DNA of 64,000 nucleotides from Dendrolimus kikuchii. Its lineage: Eukaryota; Arthropoda; Insecta; Lepidoptera; Lasiocampidae. Location: assembly GCA_019925095.2 (NCBI GenBank), contig CM034401.1, positions 8,343,838 through 8,407,837 on the forward strand, read 5' to 3'. A program made the position numbers and the translations under genes. The notes below the pieces were generated by a model, which saw nothing but the letters and a program-made list of their open reading frames with translations, had not been told where the DNA came from and made no database searches. Positions 35,535-47,342 of the stretch are shown here, piece by piece (the stretch's first letter is position 1; each line of letters starts with the position of its first letter).

Positions 35535-36160
35535 TCAAAACCACGGGCCATAAAAATGGCCCGGACATTTGGAGGGTTTGCGTGGTGCCATGGGAAGGCC
35601 AACACGTAGAGGCCCCTTGACAAATTTAATCTAATGTGGCGTGACACCTACCGGCGATTATCCCTGTCTACACCATATAATAATGCACCCAAGGACAATC
35701 CCCGGCTAGTGTAGGACTATTGTGGGAAATGAAGACAAGAAGCACCGGGCTATTGGGGTAAACTGCTAGTGGTACTAGGGGTCTGGGAATATGGGGACTA
35801 TGGCGTCTGCCCGTCGAAATGTTCGGGGAGCATGGAAAAGTGGGCAGACGGTGACTCGCCCCTTCCTGCATGGGCCCCAAAAAATGCCATAGAAGACAGG
35901 GGCAACATGGGTGTGAGTGGCTAAGGGGTGTAGAGAGGTGGGTTGCAGGTTCACCGAAGCTACTTCTGACGTGATGCCATTTATCACTTCCACCCCTGGA
36001 GCTTGAGTCTTAGTTTAACGATCTCCACTCCGTGCCGGCCAGCTAAGGCAAGCACGGAGGCGGGGGCCTTGCCTTGGACCCCGGAGTCAGGTACGAGGTG
36101 TCACTACTCACCTAAGGCTTCGCCACAAAGCTCCACTGCGGGTGCGGCGGTATTATTATT
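35535..36160 (+). mobile_element. GC-rich non-LTR retrotransposon 3' end (unclassified)
   Basis: Sharp GC rise at 35540 directly after the SINE-A tail. It ends CCACTGCGGGTGCGGCGG followed by TATTATTATTA (about 36145-36163), an ATT-type retroelement tail. No long frame survives. The same tail type as SINE-A raises the possibility that this LINE family mobilises the SINE. Confidence 0.5.
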
Positions 36161-36204
36161 AGTATACTTATATATGTATAACATATATTTATAAAAATCT
36201 TATT

Positions 36205-36640
36205 TAATATTAGAATATGCCCGTGACTTCGCCCACGATTGACTTGAAATTCCCGCAGGATTCGCGGGACCCAAATTACCACGGTATTTAAAAAAGAATG
36301 AAAACTGTGTCTGAATAAGCTGATTTTTATGCACCCGTACAACTTCAAACCGCTCCCGGGAAAATTACCCCGGGATTCCCTGGATAAAAAATATCACACA
36401 TCTTATTACATAAAATTTACTATTGAACGATGAAAAAACCACATTGGAAATCGATTTTTTTAATCTGGTCATTTAAAATCATTCCCAGAAAAATTTCCGC
36501 GGGATTCCCGGGATAAAATGTAGCGTAGATTTTAAGTCTAAGAATTTGCTGTCGATCCGTATCGAAATCGGCTCAGTAGTTTATACGTGAATCCCGCACA
36601 AACAGATACCTAAAGAAAATTGCATCATGTTTTCCGTCCT
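36205..36640 (-). mobile_element. Degenerate Helitron-like sequence
   Basis: GCCCGTGACTTCGCCCACG, repeated CCGGGATAAAA-type blocks and CCGTATCGAAATCGGCTCAG are typical of lepidopteran Helitron-associated repeats. Ends are not defined. Confidence 0.4.
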
Positions 36641-38026
36641 TTATATAGTCAATTCAAGTTTTTTTTTATAGCTTCAATGAACAGAGACGGCATGTTTATA
36701 ATTATATAATATTATAGAAGATAGATATCGCTATTATATATAAGGTATGCTTTGTCGATCGAATGTATTATATGAATACACATGTTAAATCTGGATTACT
36801 GAAAAATCAGAGTAGATCCTACAATGTAACATAATATAATCCACTGTTAGCCAAAAATAGGGGAATAAAAAGTGTGCCAATAAATAACAATCTAAAATAA
36901 GGAAGATGCAAATGCGTGGGGCGGCTCAGGGCTCGCGGGTAATATCCGCGCATCACTCTTCGTTAGTCGCCCACGTGCAGGGTTTAACCTGGTTTAAGGA
37001 GATATACGAGTTATAATCGGTTATAAACTGGTTTTAGTCGGATTTAACCGTTATTGTTGAACAAATTACACAAACACGCTTAATTATGTTTCCACTCTAT
37101 TATTATCCTAGGGTTAATCCTAATTGCTTTTGAAGCATCTGCTTCAGGTCCTGGGGCCCATTTATTTACTTCTTCTTCGCTCGGTCTACGGAAACCCTTG
37201 TTGTGAGAATATTGGCACACATGTCATCCTTCATAACGAAAGTCATAAAGAAAACGATTATCATTTTTTAAATTATTTACGAGGTCCCCCTCAGGAGCGA
37301 GACCGTCGGCAGTCGCCGATGCCTAGACCCATTGCGTCATGCCAGCATTTTTTAGGCCTAACCTTTCTATCGTAGCCTAGCAAAGGCGTATGTTTGCATT
37401 CTCATCAGGCATGTATTAATTAAAGTATCAATCCAGAATGCGGACAGCTCTTTATAAAGGCGGATGGCTATAGAACCCCAGTGTCTAAGTGTCTCAACAG
37501 CAAACGGAATAAATAGACACCGAGGGTTGCAACCTAACACCGATAGGTTGTAAGTAGTTCTGCTAGTTTCATTAATGAACCACCATCAATTGTCTTAAAT
37601 AATCGCACTATTGGTATGCGTAAAAATAAACTGAAATCCTAGCAAGGCACAAAAAGTTGAGTTGAAATTTTGAATTTGAAAAAATATTGTACTATTTGGA
37701 ACGTACGAACGGGTAAACACTTTAATCCTTTAGCGTCGTGAAAAGATTCGAAAATCTCCCAACTACGAAGAAAGTCATGCAAAACAAAGTTCACTAACTG
37801 AACTCTTTAGAACGTTATTCTGCTTAGTTTTCGTATTTTCTTAATACAAGCTAATACAAGGTACGAGATATTAGCGGAGTAATATTCATATGGTCGCAAA
37901 GTAGCAACTGCCAGGAGTAAGTGCGAGTATAATTATGTATTTGCATTATATATCTAAATTAATAACAAATGCACGTTAAGCTAGATTACTTTGTGTTTAT
38001 TTATGTATCTAAAAACACAACAGTTA
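36641..38026. other. Unassigned; GC-rich patch and AACYGGTT-like cluster
   Basis: 36905-36980 is GC-rich without a repeat match. 36980-37055 holds several AACC/AACT-GGTT-like motifs. A second GC-richer patch at 37280-37380 is probably an old retroelement. The frame at 37124-37375 is not recognised. Confidence 0.3.
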
Positions 38027-38440
38027 TTAAAAAAAATTAACGCAGGGGAATGTCTTTTCTTGCGACACGCACACGGGTCTGGATACGGGGTAAGACCAAA
38101 AGCAACGCCTAGTGCCACCTGCTTCGTATGTGTGTGGCACTCTTGTGTCAATGTACCCATGCTCGGCAAGTATCTGCGTCATTCTGTATGTTAGGGTTCC
38201 GCGCTTTCGGGAGGCCCATTTGGATAGGTGGAGACGAATAGTCTGCACCGTCTCCATCCCAGCTTCCGTGGACTCCAATAGTCCCCTCCACATCTCGATC
38301 GTGGCTTCGATTTTCCGGACTCTGATCACGTCTATTTCGGCCTAGCAATACACTAGTCCTCTAGCCCGTGCATCCTGCCGGTAGCGTTACACTGTCCCGA
38401 GCACCTCCGCCTGAAGTTCCCAGGGTGGATTTACAGCAGT
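38027..38440 (-). pseudogene. R1-clade LINE ORF2 C-terminal fragment, broken
   Basis: Reading the minus strand, PPWELQAEVLGTV (about 38400-38440), then stops, then IRVRKIEATIEMWRGLLEST and WASRKRGTLTYRMTQILAEH follow the order of the region between polymerase and zinc-knuckle in R1-type elements. Substitutions and stops are frequent. It partly complements the fragment at 12310-13165 (different portion of the same protein type). Confidence 0.6.
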
Positions 38441-38694
38441 TATTACTTATATCAGGTCTATGTAGATTTCATTTTTCTGTACCTTTTCGAGTTTTTTATT
38501 AATATTATAGATCAGGCCAATGAAAAAATGAAATTCTTGATAAGTTTTCTTTCAATTTAAAATTAATAAAAGGCCCTACCACAATGATTTGGATAAACAG
38601 AACTGTTTGTTTTTGCAGGTATTATGTACTACTAGCTACTATCGGTAATTTTGTCTGCATTAGTTGTTTACTTTCTGTATGATCCGTGCTGCTT

Positions 38695-39007
38695 ATCCTT
38701 GCAGAAACGGAGAAAGAATACAATTTCCTGCAACAGGTAGCCTATCGTAAGAAGCGACAAAACAACCCACAGCCAGGTTGGTAGGGTATTTGTCCGTCTG
38801 GATGGCTACCACTCCTAATCTAGTAAATGCCGCCATAATAACCTTGAGTTGTGTTCCGGCATTAGTGGCCAGGTTCCAGTCTCCCTTAAGACAGCAGCAG
38901 CACATTGGTAGTACCTTTGGTGTTACAAATGTCCATAGGCGACGTTAATCGCTTTCCATCACTTGGGCCGTCTGCCCGTATGCTGAACTTGCGCAATAAA
39001 AAAAATG
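38695..39007 (+). mobile_element. S300 repeat, full length, diverged
   Basis: Starts ATCCTTGCAGAAACGGAG and ends TTGCGCAATAAAAAAAAT. The centre reads AACAGGTAGCCTATCGTAAG in place of the usual GC-rich GGCCGGGCGGCC. Confidence 0.75.
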
Positions 39008-39329
39008 AAGTGCAAATGCAAGAAAATATTTCTTTAGATCCTACCAAAAGATTAAAGAATGGATTTTCTTGTCCTTACCTTGAGGAATATGTGTTTCCAA
39101 TACAAACTATCCCATTGTTTAACCCCTTCATGTTTGTATTCTGAGACAAAAGTAGCTTGTTCTTCTCCAGGTTACTATTTATTATTCAGTCCATTTGGCC
39201 ACTTTTTAAACTACCTACCAAATCGTGGCAAAAAACGCACATATTGTTCAAAATTATATATATTTCCATCATGCAATTTTAATTACATTTTTGTTTTCAT
39301 ATTACATTTCGACTAGTTTTTAAAATGTC

Positions 39330-39425
39330 AAAATCGAATAAAAAATCATTTAAAATTGAACATAAAACCGTTAAAACCTAGTTTTAATTATGTGTACCTA
39401 TTATTCTTAACAACGTAAGAAATAC
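39330..39425 (+). repeat. Repeat E, diverged
   Basis: AACCGTTAAAACCTAGTTTT, then ATTATGTGTACC and CAACGTAAGAAA, match 27400-27475. Confidence 0.45.
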
Positions 39426-40417
<992 letters not shown>

Positions 40418-40773
40418 ATAATTAACAAATTATTTGCATAAATCGAATTTTTGATAATCTATTTTAAATTGCTAGCTTATTTTATGAACATATGGACCTG
40501 TAGTATATTCTGTCTCTTTCGGGTATACTCTAACTATAATTTTCGGTTAATACAAAAGATTTAGATATATATATTTAATACATAAAAATATGACATAACA
40601 ATAACAATATATAATGAAGGAGTTATGTAAATTAAAGATTTCTCCAAATTTTAGGTTGAATTAAAATATCTTGTGATGTTCAAACCATATTAGACCATTA
40701 AACAATTCCACTTAAATATTATTTTAGAATGATGAAAGTGATATATTATAAAAGTAAAATAGTAATAAAGACC

Positions 40774-41086
40774 TTTATTTTTTTATTGCATGAGTTCAGT
40801 AGACAGGCAGACGGCCCACCTAATGGTAAGCGGTTACCATTGCCTATGGATATTAGTAACACCAAAGGTGATACCAATGTGCTGCCGCTCTCTAAAGGGT
40901 GTCTGGAAACTGGCCACTAATGCCGGAACACAACTCAAGGTTGTTATGGCGGCATACTCTAGACCAGAGGTAGTAGCCATACGGACAGATACCCTACCAC
41001 CTGGCTGTGGGTTGTTTTGTCGCCTCTTACGACAGGCTGCCCGCCCGGTCGCAGGAAATTGTATTCTTTCTCCGTTCCTGCACGGA
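40774..41086 (-). mobile_element. S300 repeat, full length, diverged subgroup
   Basis: TTTATTGCATGAGTTCAGTAG at left (read as T-run then TTGCATGAGTTC), TCCGTTCCTGCACGGAA at right; shares ACACCAAAGGTGATACCAA with the 22451 copy. Confidence 0.75.
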
Positions 41087-41721
41087 ATTTCTCATTGTCT
41101 CAATCTTTAAGAATATTTACAATTTATAATAATGGTTACATAAAACTCTGAACTGAAAAGTAAAAACCATAACAAAAACTCTGTAATATTATTGTTGGCG
41201 ATATTTTTATTGCTAGAGATATCAGTATAAGTACGAAGATGAGCCATTCTTTCTAAGTAAACATCTTTTCACGTAACTTTCCCGTAATATAACGTGCTAC
41301 ATCTAGCACGCGCTCAACATAAATTCCGCGTAACTGATTACCGAGTTTGCGGGAGTTGTCATCGCAACTCTTCCACCTTTCGCTGGCGGGAGAAATTTTT
41401 TCATTGTTATATCTCGTATTGTTTGGCGATAGGGTTGTAACGAGTAACATACAAATGCATATTAAATGGTCATTTGAAATTCGTATTGAAAAGGCTGAAA
41501 TGTATTAAGAATCCACCTTACGCACTGTTCATTTATATGTCAACAATAATTTAATGGGACATGCTTCTCAATTTATCTTAGCTAATAAAAATATGTGTAC
41601 GTATATAATTCAATAAAATAAGGAATGCAAAACATGTTACTGGACTTGTCATATCATCAATATATACTGAGTACCAATAAGTACACGTAGGTATGTCGAG
41701 ATGCTCCTTTAATACATACAT
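41087..41721. other. No gene recognised
   Basis: A moderately GC patch at 41260-41400 is unassigned. Confidence 0.35.
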
Positions 41722-41850
41722 ATTATCACGCTTGTTTCCCGTGGGTGTAGGCAGAGGCTATAGATTTCCATTAGCGACGATCCTGAAAAACAAATTTCGC
41801 TTCATCTACTTTCATTAGTCTTCATACATGCACGTTTATATGAGATACTT
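41722..41850 (-). mobile_element. LINE-D 3' end
   Basis: The minus strand reads VDEAKFVFQDRR, stop, WKSIASAYTHGKQA, stop, then an ATATGTATGT tail: a decayed C-terminus of the family seen at 9417 and 13641. Confidence 0.6.
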
Positions 41851-41974
41851 TTTACCTCACCTTGTTTCAACACTTCTGCTGTTTGATCAACTCTTAACTC
41901 CATTAATTCTTTGAAAAGTAATTATGAAACATATTTCTGCATAAATTTTATAAAAAAAAAGTTTGTTTTAATCA

Positions 41975-42148
41975 ATTTTTAGCTAGACGTGTTGCTGGGG
42001 AGTTCCTTGCCGCTTCTTCTCCTTAAGTAATAACACTGCGACTCGCTGTATATAGACTAGGAAGTAAAATTAAATTTTAACTTATATGTATGACCTTCAA
42101 AAAGTGTTCTCCTGTGGAACTTATTTTAAATAAAAACTTTTGAATTTG
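41975..42148 (-). repeat. Repeat Y (LINE 3'-UTR-like)
   Basis: Inverted relative to 6571-6756; GACCTTCAAAAAGTGTTCTC and GTGTTGCTGGGGAGTTCCTT mark it. It abuts the LINE remnant at 42149. Confidence 0.55.
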
Positions 42149-42262
42149 ATCGTGGTGTGTACGTCTCGGTCTACCGGTACCAACTCTACCATTCACAATA
42201 CTGTCATACACTTGTTTTGTGATTCTATTTTCATCGAACCTCTCTACATGCCCAAACCACCT
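42149..42262 (-). pseudogene. LINE ORF2 C-terminal remnant related to LINE-T
   Basis: The minus strand encodes RWFGHVERFDENRITKQVYD followed by SIVNGRVGTGRPRRTHHD, aligning with CFGHVERMHDERMTKQIYNA and GRPQHTFHDQ of LINE-T (55917-56831). About half the residues are shared, so this is a sister family, cut off at both ends. Confidence 0.7.
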
Positions 42263-42308
42263 TTAAAGGAAAGTAAAATGAAGTATTTTATTATAAGTAT
42301 TGTTCAGG

Positions 42309-42550
42309 TCAAGTGGTGGTAACTTAGTGATCAAACACACATGTCTCGTTCCAATGACATGGGTTTGAATCCTGACCGGAAACCATACATCGCATAGACA
42401 GTTTTTCAGACTTACCACGAGCTTATGATGAAGGAAAACAGTGTGATTAAACCTGCACATGAGATAAACTATATATAAAACCCGCAAATCTGCTTTGGAT
42501 AAGCATGATGGGTGTTCTATCCGCTGCCCTATAAATGAGAAGCTCCGAAT
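42309..42550 (+). mobile_element. SINE-B, old degraded copy
   Basis: CAAGTGGTGGTAACTTAGTG stands where TAAGTCGTGGTAGCG-AATG is expected; box B GGGTTTGAATCCTGACC and the GAAGGAAAACA and TAAACCTGC blocks follow in order. The 3' end is lost or altered. Confidence 0.6.
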
Positions 42551-43407
42551 TCAGCAACGGCACGATTACGGGATGATATTATATGTAAAGGATTGAAAGT
42601 CAACACTAAAATGTATGTATGAACTTTGATTTTTTTTTATCATCATCAAAACCGATTTCAAACTAAAAAGCAATAAATAAATATTTTCTACTATTTTGAA
42701 GTCGGTACCAAGTAAAACATAAAAAATAACATTTTTGCAAAATATAAGTATAGTAATTTAAATGTTTTATTCCACAGCGAGTTCAGCTCTTGTAGAAAAT
42801 ATTTGCTTTTGTTTCTTAGTTTTAAGCCGGGTTGGGTTTAATTTTTTTTTAATATCCACTTTTTAGTTGCGCAAATATTTAACTACCTAGCTTTAACAAT
42901 AACAGTTATATTAAGCGCCTGTAGAAATTGTACTACCGGTAAGCGTATACAAGTTTGCTTTTCGATTACTGTAGGCGCTTTTCAACAAGTGTTGATTTTC
43001 TTGTAATCCACGCATCAAATCCTGACTTGGTGACATTGGGACCACGTGCGGAGTATTGGAAAAAAAAATCAGCCAAGAATTCAAACGTAAAAAGCATACT
43101 CAAATTGAATTGAGAATGTCCTAATTGAAGTCGGTTAAAAAAGGCTAATTATAAATGGTGACTTACACGATACAGAAATCGAATAAAATTTGCACCTGCA
43201 TATCGGAATCGAGAGCCCGCCATCCTTACAACAACATCAGAGTTCATGAGCGGCCCGCACGCCACTCCTACGTGATTCGAATAAAGCTCTCGTAATATTC
43301 ATCGGTTTAAACCTTGGTGATGGGCGGGAACGGGACGCTGATATGCGTTAGAGCAGTGCCACCTATCGGCGAGATTTCGTGACCTCTCAGCGGTATTAAG
43401 TGAAACA
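42551..43407. other. No gene recognised
   Basis: AT-rich with a GC-richer piece at 43200-43400 next to the LTR fragment; unassigned. Confidence 0.35.
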
Positions 43408-43625
43408 AAACACATTTTATTACCTGCCGGCATTTAAACTAATTGTAACTCTTTTATGATCGTCTTTAGATTTGTGGTTAGAAAACAGCCCATTGTTTTA
43501 TTGTACTCTTTTATGGCAGTTTGCGGCCGAGTCATTAACCAGGTGTGGCGGATTAAGTCGACTTAGATACGGGGACATTGTATTTGTGCAGTACAAAACG
43601 ATGATCTGATAGAGCAAAGCATGTA
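43408..43625 (+). mobile_element. LTR fragment, ATAT-targeting family
   Basis: CATTTTATTACCTGCCGGCA, AGAAAACAGCCCATTG, TCTTTTATGGCAGTTTGCGG and GCAGTACAAAACGATG match the central part of the solo LTR at 10220. Both ends missing; the TATA box is changed to TACAAAA. Confidence 0.65.
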
Positions 43626-44619
43626 AAAGTATTACCTAAAACATACTTCAAGTTAGGTTGTCTAAAAGAGTTATTTTAACTGGCAAAAAACCGCTTTTTA
43701 TATTGCGAAGTCTAAGTCGATATGGGCGATAAAATATACGTATACACAGATAAAGACAATTGTGGGCCAGATCGTAAACAAACATACCAGAGTAAGTAAT
43801 CTAAAGTTCGCTTACGAAGCCTGTCGGCAAGTGGCAACTATATATTTTGGTGATTGACAGTTTTGCTAAAGCCAATATTAAACGGTCGATTTCTGTCTTT
43901 TAATTTAGATAAATCAATCAAATTGATCAATATAAACATAAACTTGACTCATTCAATGTAATTGAATAGTACCATCGTATCCTTTCAGTTCTTAGACTAT
44001 CTTTCAACCAGCGTCTCAACCAAATTGATTAAATTTAGTTCATACATCTAACACCAGCATAAGCAAGAAAATAGAATTTATCTATATTATATTATTTTTG
44101 TATTATTATATCAGTAATTTGTTGTTTGTTTTATGCATAGTAATATCAAAATATAGAATTTATCATAAGTAATGAAGGAAACGCTTGTTAAGTAAACACA
44201 TTATGAAATGCCACGTCAAAGATAAGTTCAAGAACGATCTATCGAAAAATAGCTCAAAGGGGAAAACTCATTTCAAATTCGGCATCGTCTCTCCACATAC
44301 TTTCTATAACTTCGTAAAACTTCCTCAGATCTACGTTCTCGATGAATGACGTGAATTGTGACGGATTACACGTCTGAGGGGAGTAGAGTTCTAGCACATT
44401 TAATTGGTGAATTTAAGTTCGTAAAATATATAAATAGGGTGGCATATGTATCCAAACCACGCATACATATTTAACACTCAAATATAAAACTCATACTAAA
44501 TTCTTCACTTATTCTTTATTATTGCTAAGGAGGTTTTAACTAAGCAATACTTCTACATGACGATTGTTCTGCGTATTAAATACTCGTACTAATACTAACT
44601 ACTCGTAACTTGAAGCGAA
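43626..44619. other. No gene recognised
   Basis: AT-rich, unassigned. Confidence 0.4.
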
Positions 44620-44790
44620 ATGCCCGCTGAGGGGTTTCCTTTGCCCTATGAGTTAGGGATCATTGAAGAAGAGAGTCATAAAATTTCATCGAGGTCGGCG
44701 ACATATTGGTAATGCCCATAATGTTGTAAGAGTCCATAGGCGATGATGGTCACTTTCCATCAGATAGTCCATGCTTTTGGTAATTTTTGG
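44620..44790 (+). mobile_element. CR1/Zenon-type LINE 3' tail fragment
   Basis: GAGTCATAAAATTTCATCGA, GTCGGCGACATATTGG and GTCCATAGGCGATG-TGGTCACTTTCCATCAGA (in pieces) form the usual lepidopteran tail. Also seen at 51081-51315. Confidence 0.5.
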
Positions 44791-45119
44791 TGATTGCTTA
44801 ATTATAATCATCAACCACTTCAAACTCAAATTGGTTTTTTCCGGACTGTTATTGCATTTTCTACCATTTCCAATGCTTCATCTTTATTCGATTTCACGCG
44901 TCATGTTTAATATAGGTATATTCAACGTAATAATGTATACATATATAATATACTAGAGTTTACCCCGCGGCTGCGCCGCGGGTCAACCTCTAGTGCGTAT
45001 CTCTTGTTTAAAAAGCAAGTGGTACAGGTTACATTGTATTAAGTTTGTATGTATTTGCTCCCGAAATATTCACTTCATTTTATATCGTAAACTATACCAC
45101 CCCCGTCTATATGTAAACT

Positions 45120-45815
45120 ACATAGTGGACAAAGTGGACCCAACTGGCCCACTGGACCTAGTGGACCCAGTTGACCAAGTAGACCCAGTGGACCCATTTG
45201 ACCCAGTGGGCTAAGTGTTCCAAATGGACCCAGTGGACCCAGTGGTCCCAGTGGTCCCAGTGGACCCAGTGGACCCAGTGGTCCCAGTGGTCCCAGTGGA
45301 CCCAGTGGTCCCAGTGGACCCAGTGGTCCCAGTGGACCCAGTGGTCCCAGTTGACCAAGTAGATCCAGTGGACCCACATGACCCAGTAGGCTAAGTGTTT
45401 CAAATGGACCCAGTGGACCCAGTGGTCCCACTTGACCCAGTAGGCTAAGTGTTCCAAATGGACCCAGTGGACCCAGTGGTCCCAGTGGTCCCAGTGGTCC
45501 CAGTGGTCCCAGTGCACCCAGTGCACCCAGTGCACCCAGTGCACCCAGTGCACCCAGTGCACCCAGTGCACCCAGTGCACCCAGTGCACCCAGTGCACCC
45601 AGTGCACCCAGTGCACCCAGTGCACCCAGTGCACCCAGTGCACCCAGTGCACCCAGTGCACCCAGTGCACCCAGTGCACCCAGTGCACCCAGTGCACCCA
45701 GTGCACCCAGTGCACCCAGTGCACCCAGTGCACCCAGTGGACCCAGTCGACCCAGTGGACCAAGTGGACCCAGTAGACCTAGTGGACCCAGTGGACCCAG
45801 TAGACCCAGTGGACG
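45120..45815. repeat. 9-bp minisatellite (CCCAGTGSW family)
   Basis: Left part (45120-45510): mixed CCCAGTGGA and CCCAGTGGT units arranged in larger blocks that repeat GGCTAAGTGTTCCAAATGG at about 45208, 45388 (variant) and 45440. Right part (about 45511-45738): about 25 uniform CCCAGTGCA units. The last part returns to CCCAGTGGA. The unit length is a multiple of three and has no stop codon, so five long apparent frames on both strands are artefacts. Confidence 0.95.
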
Positions 45816-46138
45816 AAATGGACAAACTCACAAAACCTGTCCTAGTTCCCGGGATAAACTTTACATAAATCTATCCCAAAATGTATCCCATTATCCGGGA
45901 TAAAAAGTATCCCTTGGGCACTCTCGGTATACAAATTACATATGTACCGAGTTTCAGCCAAATCGGTCCAATAGTATTTCCATAAAAGGATAACAAACAA
46001 AAAGACAAATATATTTTTATCCCGGAAACTATCCCATTTTTTGGGATAAAAAATATCCTATGTTCATTTTCGGCATCGAAAATATATATATACTGAGTTT
46101 CAGCCAAATCGGTCCTGTAGTTTTTCCGTGAAAACGGA

Positions 46139-46139
<1 letters not shown>

Positions 46140-46203
<64 letters not shown>
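46140..46203. repeat. (CAGA)n microsatellite
   Basis: About 16 perfect tetranucleotide units near the Helitron 5' end. A short (CAGA) run sits at the equivalent place in the 60533 Helitron. Confidence 0.95.
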
Positions 46204-46234
46204 GTTACTTTCGCATTTATAATATTAATAGGGA

Positions 46235-46539
46235 TTATATACATATAATAAAACAGTAGAAGTCGAATTTCTATACAATGAAAAAAAATGCTAAAAATCG
46301 AGTCAGGGGGATGTAAGAAGTGAAATAGAACTAATTTAGATTTTTTTCATTTTTTTTGTTTATCTGTTTGTACCGGCTATCTCCGAGACGACTGGATCGA
46401 TTTAAATGTAAAATTTTGTATGGTGGTAGTTTCTATCCCTGGTCAACATATAAGATAATTTTGATCCCAAAAATTAAAGAGTTCCCGTGGGATAGTTAAA
46501 AAACCGCACCACGCGGACGAAGTCGCGGTCATCAGCTAG
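46235..46539 (+). mobile_element. Helitron 3' end (second family)
   Basis: Ends CACGCGGACGAAGTCGCGGT, then CATCAGCTAG (CTAG 46536-46539) before T, with a GCGGAC-GAA-GTCGC imperfect hairpin. Upstream CTATCTCCGAGACGACTGG fits Helitron interiors. The 5' end is not found; the 44953-46234 Helitron may have landed in it. Confidence 0.6.
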
Positions 46540-46890
46540 TCCTAAATATATTTCCACCTTCATAATGTCTCCTGAAAAAAAAAAGGTTAAACATAGTATT
46601 TTCAGAAACTAAGTCAAAATAAGGGATAAACTAACAAAAGTCCTATCCTGTTCTAGTATTGAAAAAAGCCTGTAAAGAAAACCAATCCTAACGGGAATGG
46701 AACATTGAACGACACGCCGTGCGAACGTGTCATGCCGGCCCATAAACCAGCCGGCCCGACCCCACTAAATCTGAATAAGTGAATGATCCAACTGCCAGTG
46801 TAACACTGATTGATTTGCTTTGTGTTGGTTCAAGTCAAACGCTGTTATAGCCTCAAACAAGCGAATACTCCATTATTTTACAGTCCTACT

Positions 46891-47342
46891 TCCTACTAAT
46901 ATTATAAATGCGAAAGTTTGTAAGAATATATGGATGTATGTATGTTGGTTACTCTTTCACGTCTTTCGCCAGGTGGCATTTGCCCGACTGGAAGGCTACC
47001 ATCCCTGGTCTAGAGTATGTCGCCATAACAACCTCGAGTTGTGTTCCGGCATTAGTGAACAGGTTCCAGTCTCCCTTAAAGAGCAGTAGCGCATTTGTAG
47101 CACCTTTGGTGTGGCAAATGTCCATAGGCGATAGTAACCGCTTTTCATCAAGTGGGCTGTCTGCCTGTCTGCTGAACTCATGCAATAAAAAAAACTACTG
47201 AATGGATTTTGATGAAACTTTACAATAATATAGTTTACATATCAGAATAATACCTAGGCTAAATTATAAAGATATAGTGTGAATTATCCAAAATATAACG
47301 ACTTTCCAGCACCTCGCGGGTGAGACCGCGGGGCGCAGTTAG
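46891..47342 (+). mobile_element. Helitron with nested S300
   Basis: Starts TCCTACTAATATTATAAATG, CGAAAGTTTG; continues after the S300 insertion with ACTGAATGGATTTTGATGAA and ends CGCGGGTGAGACCGCGGGGC, GCAGTTAG before T (TTAG for CTAG). Typical lepidopteran Helitron apart from the mutated final CTAG. Confidence 0.75.
46972..47195 (+). mobile_element. S300 repeat, 5'-truncated, inside a Helitron
   Basis: Begins in the CCAGGTGG segment and runs to TGCAATAAAAAAAA. Helitron sequence resumes directly after the A-run, so S300 was active after this Helitron landed. Confidence 0.8.

Larger units (their letters stand above)
44953..46234 (-). mobile_element. Non-autonomous Helitron carrying a 9-bp minisatellite
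   Basis: Minus orientation. The 5' end is TCCCTATTAATATTATAAAT after an A (46234). The 3' end is CTAG (44953-44956) before a T, preceded by a perfect 8-bp hairpin CCCGCGGC-loop-GCCGCGGG (44964-44982). Insertion between A and T and no target duplication fit Helitrons. The interior includes two tandem copies of a roughly 150-bp block around GTTTCAGCCAAATCGGTCC (45880-46130), a CAGA microsatellite and the long 9-bp array. No Rep/helicase gene, so it is non-autonomous. Confidence 0.85.

Noticed and set aside
45120..45815. CRISPR-like array
   Set aside because: The repeat unit is 9 bp with no unique spacers, the context is eukaryotic, and it lies within a Helitron.
45158..45868. Long frames of 118-201 codons on both strands (VHW, GCT, VHP and GPL repeats)
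   Set aside because: They arise because the 9-bp tandem unit has no stop codon in these frames; all are translations of one minisatellite.
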